From positions 3,132,576 through 3,196,575 of the forward strand of contig OX639991.1 of NCBI GenBank assembly GCA_951828585.1: a DNA stretch of 64,000 bases, in the 5' to 3' direction. How positions within the stretch are numbered: position 1 is the first letter of the stretch; each line of letters starts with the position of its first letter. Under the pieces are notes generated by a model. That model did no database searches. It was not told where the DNA came from and saw only the letters and a list, made by a program, of their open reading frames with translations. A program made the translations under genes and the position numbers. This stretch comes from Longimicrobiales bacterium. Its GTDB lineage: Bacteria; Gemmatimonadota; Gemmatimonadetes; Longimicrobiales; Gaopeijiaceae. Shown here one piece after another: positions 60,697 to 64,000 of the stretch.

Positions 60697-61397
60697 ACAG
60701 CGCCGTGTCGGAGACCCACGCCACCCCCGCACCACCTCCCTCCCTGAAATCGATCTCCAGCCTGCGCGAGCCGGTCCACCGCATCATCGGGCCCGTGACC
60801 CGGTGGCTCATCCGGCGGAAAATCCACCCGAACGCGATCACGGTCCTGGGATTCGTCCTGACCGTGGCCGGAGCGGTGATGTTCTCGCAGGACCATGTGC
60901 ACATCGGGGGAATCCTGATTCTGCTGGGCGGTCTCTGCGACGTCTTTGACGGCAGCGTGGCCAGGGAGTCCGGACTCGCTTCCAAGTTCGGTGCCTTCTT
61001 CGACTCGACCCTGGACCGCATCTCCGAAATCGCCATGTACCTCGGGCTCATGACGCTGTACAACGCCTACCAGCTCGAGTTCATAGACATCTGGATGATC
61101 TACATCATCACCCTGGCGCTGGGCGGGTCCCTCATGGTGAGCTACACGAGGGCCAAGGCCGAGTCGCTGGGCTTCGACTGTTCCGTGGGACTCATGCAAC
61201 GCGGTGAGCGCATCCTTCTCCTTGGCCTCGGGTCGGCCATCTTCGGCCTGGCCTGGGACGGTATGGTTCTCAGTTCGATCATCGTGATCGTGGCGCTGCT
61301 GACCAACGCCACTGCCATACAGCGCATGTTCTGGGTCTACAAACGCGGCACGGGTGTCCCCATCGACGATGGCGGCGACGCCGCCGGAAAGGCATAG
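60693..61397 (+). CDS. CDP-alcohol phosphatidyltransferase
   Basis: A 234-aa membrane enzyme that transfers a phosphatidyl group from CDP-diacylglycerol to an alcohol. The signature lies in GGLCDVFDGSVARESGLASK and FGAFFDSTLDRISE (DGxxAR...G...D...D). Six hydrophobic segments. GTG start overlaps the ylbF-like stop. The next gene makes inositol-phosphate, so a phosphatidylinositol(-phosphate) synthase role is a reasonable inference; phosphatidylglycerolphosphate synthase cannot be ruled out. Confidence 0.88.
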   Translation: MNSAVSETHATPAPPPSLKSISSLREPVHRIIGPVTRWLIRRKIHPNAITVLGFVLTVAGAVMFSQDHVHIGGILILLGGLCDVFDGSVARESGLASKFGAFFDSTLDRISEIAMYLGLMTLYNAYQLEFIDIWMIYIITLALGGSLMVSYTRAKAESLGFDCSVGLMQRGERILLLGLGSAIFGLAWDGMVLSSIIVIVALLTNATAIQRMFWVYKRGTGVPIDDGGDAAGKA

Positions 61398-61403
61398 AAG
61401 TTC

Positions 61404-62720
61404 GTGAACGACACTCCCCGCATCACCCCTGCCCAGGGCCCGGTCGGTGTTCTGCTACCCGGGCTCGGAGCCGTGGCGACCACGGTTGTCGCCGGTGTCG
61501 AGGCGGTCCGGCAGGGATTTGCCCGGCCCTTCGGCAGCCTCACCCAGATGAATACGGTGCGTCTGGGCAGGCGCACGGACGCGCGCACCCCGCTCATCCG
61601 CGAACTGGTCGACCTCGCCGGCCTCGATCAGCTCGTGTTCGGCGCGTGGGACCCCATTCCCGACGACGCCTACGACAGTGCGGTAAACGCCGGAGTGCTG
61701 GACCGGACGCAGCACCTGGACCCGATCAGGGGATTCCTACAGTCGGTGAAGCCCATGCCGGCGGTCTTCGACACGGCCTACGTGAAGCGGCTCGACGGGC
61801 CCAACCGCAAGACCGGCGCGACCCGGATGGAGCTGGCCGAGGCGGTGCGCGACGACATCCGCCGTTTCAAGGCCGACCACGGCTGCGCCCGCGCGGTGAT
61901 GATCTGGTGCGGTTCCACCGAGGTGTTCCAGCGTTCGGGTCCCGCCCACGCCACCGTCGAGTCGTTCGAGCGGGCCATGCGCGAGGACGACCCCGCCATC
62001 GCGCCGAGCATGATCTACGCGTACGCGGCGATCATGGAGGGTTTGCCCTACGCCAACGGAGCCCCGAACCTCTCGGCGGACGTCCCCGCGCTGGAGGCGC
62101 TGGCCCGGGAACGCGGCGTTCCCATCGCCGGCAAGGACTTCAAGACCGGCCAGACGCTCATGAAAACCATCCTCGCCCCTGGGCTGAAGGCACGGATGCT
62201 CGGAGTCAGCGGCTGGTTCAGCACCAACATCCTGGGCAACCGCGACGGCGAGGTCCTCGACGACCCCGAGTCCTTCAAGACCAAGGAGGAGTCCAAGCTG
62301 GGCGTCCTGGAATACATCCTGCAGCCGAAGATGTACCCCGAACTCTACGGTGACATCTACCACAAGGTGCGGATCAACTACTATCCCCCGCGCGGCGACG
62401 ACAAGGAGGGGTGGGACAACCTCGACATCTTCGGGTGGCTGGGTTATCCCATGCAGATCAAGGTCGACTTCCTGTGCCGCGACTCAATCCTGGCCGCGCC
62501 CATCGTCCTCGACCTGGCGCTCTTCCTGGATCTGGCGGGCCGCGCCGGAATGGGCGGGATCCAGGAGTGGCTGTCCTTCTACTTCAAGAGCCCGCATACC
62601 CCCGAGGGACTCTACCCCGAGCACGACCTGTTCATCCAACACAAGAAGCTGAAGAACACATTGCGCTGGCTCGCGGGCGAGGAGCAGATCACCCACCTGG
62701 GCCGGGAGTACTACGCATAG
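61404..62720 (+). CDS. ino1: Inositol-3-phosphate synthase
   Basis: A 438-aa NAD-dependent isomerase that converts glucose-6-phosphate to 1D-myo-inositol 3-phosphate. NAD loop VGVLLPGLGAVATTVVAGVE, VMIWCGSTEVF, PNLSADVPALEALARERGVP, and the family core AGKDFKTGQTLMKTILAPGL with catalytic Lys, then GWFSTNILGNRDGEVLDDPE and KSKLGVL-like EESKLGVLEYIL. The length matches the bacterial forms of ~430-440 aa. GTG start, 6 bp after the CDP-alcohol transferase gene. Confidence 0.95.
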   Translation: MNDTPRITPAQGPVGVLLPGLGAVATTVVAGVEAVRQGFARPFGSLTQMNTVRLGRRTDARTPLIRELVDLAGLDQLVFGAWDPIPDDAYDSAVNAGVLDRTQHLDPIRGFLQSVKPMPAVFDTAYVKRLDGPNRKTGATRMELAEAVRDDIRRFKADHGCARAVMIWCGSTEVFQRSGPAHATVESFERAMREDDPAIAPSMIYAYAAIMEGLPYANGAPNLSADVPALEALARERGVPIAGKDFKTGQTLMKTILAPGLKARMLGVSGWFSTNILGNRDGEVLDDPESFKTKEESKLGVLEYILQPKMYPELYGDIYHKVRINYYPPRGDDKEGWDNLDIFGWLGYPMQIKVDFLCRDSILAAPIVLDLALFLDLAGRAGMGGIQEWLSFYFKSPHTPEGLYPEHDLFIQHKKLKNTLRWLAGEEQITHLGREYYA

Positions 62721-62737
62721 CGGGCGCGGCCAATGCC

Positions 62738-63385
62738 GTGAGCCGGGGCAGGTTCATCGTGGTCGAGGGGGCCGAAGGCGTCGGAAAGTCGACCCAGGTG
62801 CGCCGGCTGGCCGCGTTCCTTGAGCGGTCGGGGCTGCCGGTCGTGCGCGGCCGCGAGCCGGGACAGACCAGCGTTGGCGAGGGCATTCGCGAACTCCTGC
62901 TGCACGGGAGCCGCTCGCCGCTTCCGCCCCAGACCGAACTCCACCTCATCCTGGCGTCCCGGGCGGCGTACGTGGCCGAGATCGTGGAGCCCGCACTCGC
63001 GGCGGGTAAATGGGTGATTTCCGACAGGTTCGACCTGAGCACGTTCGCGTATCAGGGCTACGGCACGGGGATTGACGGCGAACGGATCGCCTCGATGAAC
63101 CATGACGTTACGTCAGGGTTGACCCCCGATCTGTACCTGGTTCTGGACCTGGCCGTGGAGGAAGCCATGGCCCGGCGGGCGGGCGAAGAGAGGAGCTGGG
63201 ATCGCTTCGAGTCGGCGGGACTCGCCTTTCTTCGCAGGGTGCGGCGCGGGTATCTTGAGTTGACCGGATCCCGGGAGAACGCGGTTCTGGTGCCCGCGGC
63301 TGGAACGCCCGGAGAGGTCGAGGAGCGGGTCCGCGGCGAAATCGTGGGCGCGTTCCCGGAAACATTCCGCGACGGCGCGGTCTAG
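62738..63385 (+). CDS. tmk: Thymidylate kinase
   Basis: A 215-aa enzyme that phosphorylates dTMP to dTDP. Walker A VEGAEGVGKSTQ near the start, VRGREPGQTSVGEGIRELLL, KWVISDRFDLSTFAYQGYGT (DRF with the thymidine-contacting Tyr/Gln) and a short lid (RRAGEERSWDRFES). GTG 62738 is chosen because it directly precedes the first strand SRGRFIVVEGAEG. It lies 17 bp after ino1. Confidence 0.94.
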   Translation: MSRGRFIVVEGAEGVGKSTQVRRLAAFLERSGLPVVRGREPGQTSVGEGIRELLLHGSRSPLPPQTELHLILASRAAYVAEIVEPALAAGKWVISDRFDLSTFAYQGYGTGIDGERIASMNHDVTSGLTPDLYLVLDLAVEEAMARRAGEERSWDRFESAGLAFLRRVRRGYLELTGSRENAVLVPAAGTPGEVEERVRGEIVGAFPETFRDGAV

Positions 63386-63432
63386 CAGGACAACGAGGCC
63401 GGCGCGTCCAGGTGAACGGCGATGGAGATTCC

Positions 63433-64000
63433 ATGAGCAAAGGGAAGGCAGTGGCGGTGCCCGCGTTGATCGCCGTCGTGGCGGTTGCGAGCGGGGGATG
63501 GTTCCTTCAGCGAGACGTCGGCCTGGGCGCCAACCTCTACGTGCAGGCAAGGGTGCTGGAAGAGGTGATGAACCGTATCGAGCGCCACTTCGTGGACGAG
63601 ATCGACATGGAGGAGCTGTACGACGCCGCCCTCGAGAGTGTGGTTGAGGCGCTGGACGACCCCAACTCCGCACTGTTGCAGGCGCCGGACTGGGAAGACA
63701 TGCAGATCCGCACGCGGGGCGAGTACGGCGGCGTGGGACTCGAAGTCTTCAAGCAGGACAGTTTCGTCACCATCGTGGCCCCGGTTCCGGGCACGCCGGG
63801 GTCGAGGGCGGGACTTCGGCCCGGGGATCGCATCGTCGAGGTCGAGGACCAGTCGGTCGTGGGATGGAGCACCGACGGGGTCGCGGAGATCCTGAGGGGG
63901 GAACCCGGGACGAGCGTGCGGATGGGGGTGCGGCGCCATGGGGTGGAGCGGGTGATTCCCTTCGAGCTCACCCGCGCGGTGATCCAGCTGAGCGCGGTGC
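63433..64000 (+). CDS. S41-family C-terminal processing peptidase, partial (3' end outside window)
   Basis: The first 189 residues of a CtpA-type periplasmic protease. Signal anchor (VPALIAVVAVASGGWFL), N-terminal helical domain (VLEEVMNRIERHFVDEIDME; ALESVVEALDDPNSALL), and a PDZ domain (GEYGGVGLEVFKQDSFVTIV; GTPGSRAGLRPGDRIVEVED; GVAEILRGEPGTSVRMGVRR). The Ser-Lys catalytic dyad would lie beyond the window end. ATG 63433. Confidence 0.88.
   Translation, partial: MSKGKAVAVPALIAVVAVASGGWFLQRDVGLGANLYVQARVLEEVMNRIERHFVDEIDMEELYDAALESVVEALDDPNSALLQAPDWEDMQIRTRGEYGGVGLEVFKQDSFVTIVAPVPGTPGSRAGLRPGDRIVEVEDQSVVGWSTDGVAEILRGEPGTSVRMGVRRHGVERVIPFELTRAVIQLSAV

Overview
This is a high-GC bacterial chromosome segment from a Gram-negative, diderm organism. 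It carries an LptD-like outer-membrane protein, a complete Tol-Pal set, LolA, Lnt, and lipoproteins with clear lipoboxes. The gene order (tolQ-tolR-tolA-tolB-pal-cpoB, nrdR-tatC-lptD, accB-accC next to comB, a DUF4321-like gene before tatA) and the GWxTD-like secreted proteins suggest Gemmatimonadota or a close relative in the FCB assemblage. That placement is an inference from gene content, not a computed phylogeny.

Layout. (1) 14-6107, minus strand: envelope proteins of unknown function. These are a von Willebrand A-like anchored protein, a four-helix membrane protein, a 61-aa membrane/coiled-coil protein with a TatA-like start, and two tandem paralogous secreted proteins with a shared GGDHED/cysteine motif. 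(2) 6185-13878, minus strand: a carbohydrate-uptake and utilisation operon, read as six-hairpin glycosidase, MalK-type ATPase, solute-binding protein, MalF-type permease with a large extra N-terminal half, and MalG-type permease. (3) 13886-23590: a decayed defence island. It holds broken genes for a COG1672-type ATPase, BrxA-like, BrxB-like (DUF1788) and PglX/BrxX-like proteins, two AlbA_2/Schlafen-like genes and a minus-strand AAA ATPase. Mixed in are an intact-length AAA ATPase with an altered Walker B motif, a Phd-RelE toxin-antitoxin pair with TGTACA operator motifs, and an acetoacetyl-CoA synthetase that has lost its C-terminal catalytic-lysine segment. (4) 23947-31460: housekeeping genes: (p)ppGpp synthetase/hydrolase, uvrB, tsaE-tsaB-rimI and a sugar-nucleotide epimerase. 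(5) 31457-40946: the Tol-Pal operon, then nrdR-tatC-lptD. (6) 41182-48775: Fn3 lipoprotein, formiminotransferase, polyprenyl synthase, DUF4321, tatA, a PpiD-type isomerase (minus strand), aroQ, efp and accB. (7) 48797-64000: accC-comB-ftsK-lolA-rimO-oxidoreductase-lnt as a tightly overlapping run, then prfA-prmC-ylbF-like-CDP-alcohol transferase-inositol-phosphate synthase-tmk and a partial S41 protease.

Most genes overlap by 4 bp (ATGA, GTGA and, unusually often, TTGA), so translation is probably coupled within long operons. Coupled functions include TsaE, TsaB and RimI; TolQ, TolR, the TolA-like protein, TolB, Pal and CpoB; PrfA with its methylase PrmC; and a CDP-alcohol transferase followed by myo-inositol-phosphate synthase, which suggests inositol phospholipid synthesis.

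The least explained element is a non-coding repeat found three times (26160-26330, 30232-30478, and an inverted short form at 58144-58197). It has terminal inverted repeats of the form GCAGYCCGTGGAYAA and looks like a MITE with an internal-deletion derivative. I saw no tRNA, rRNA or CRISPR array and no transposase gene.
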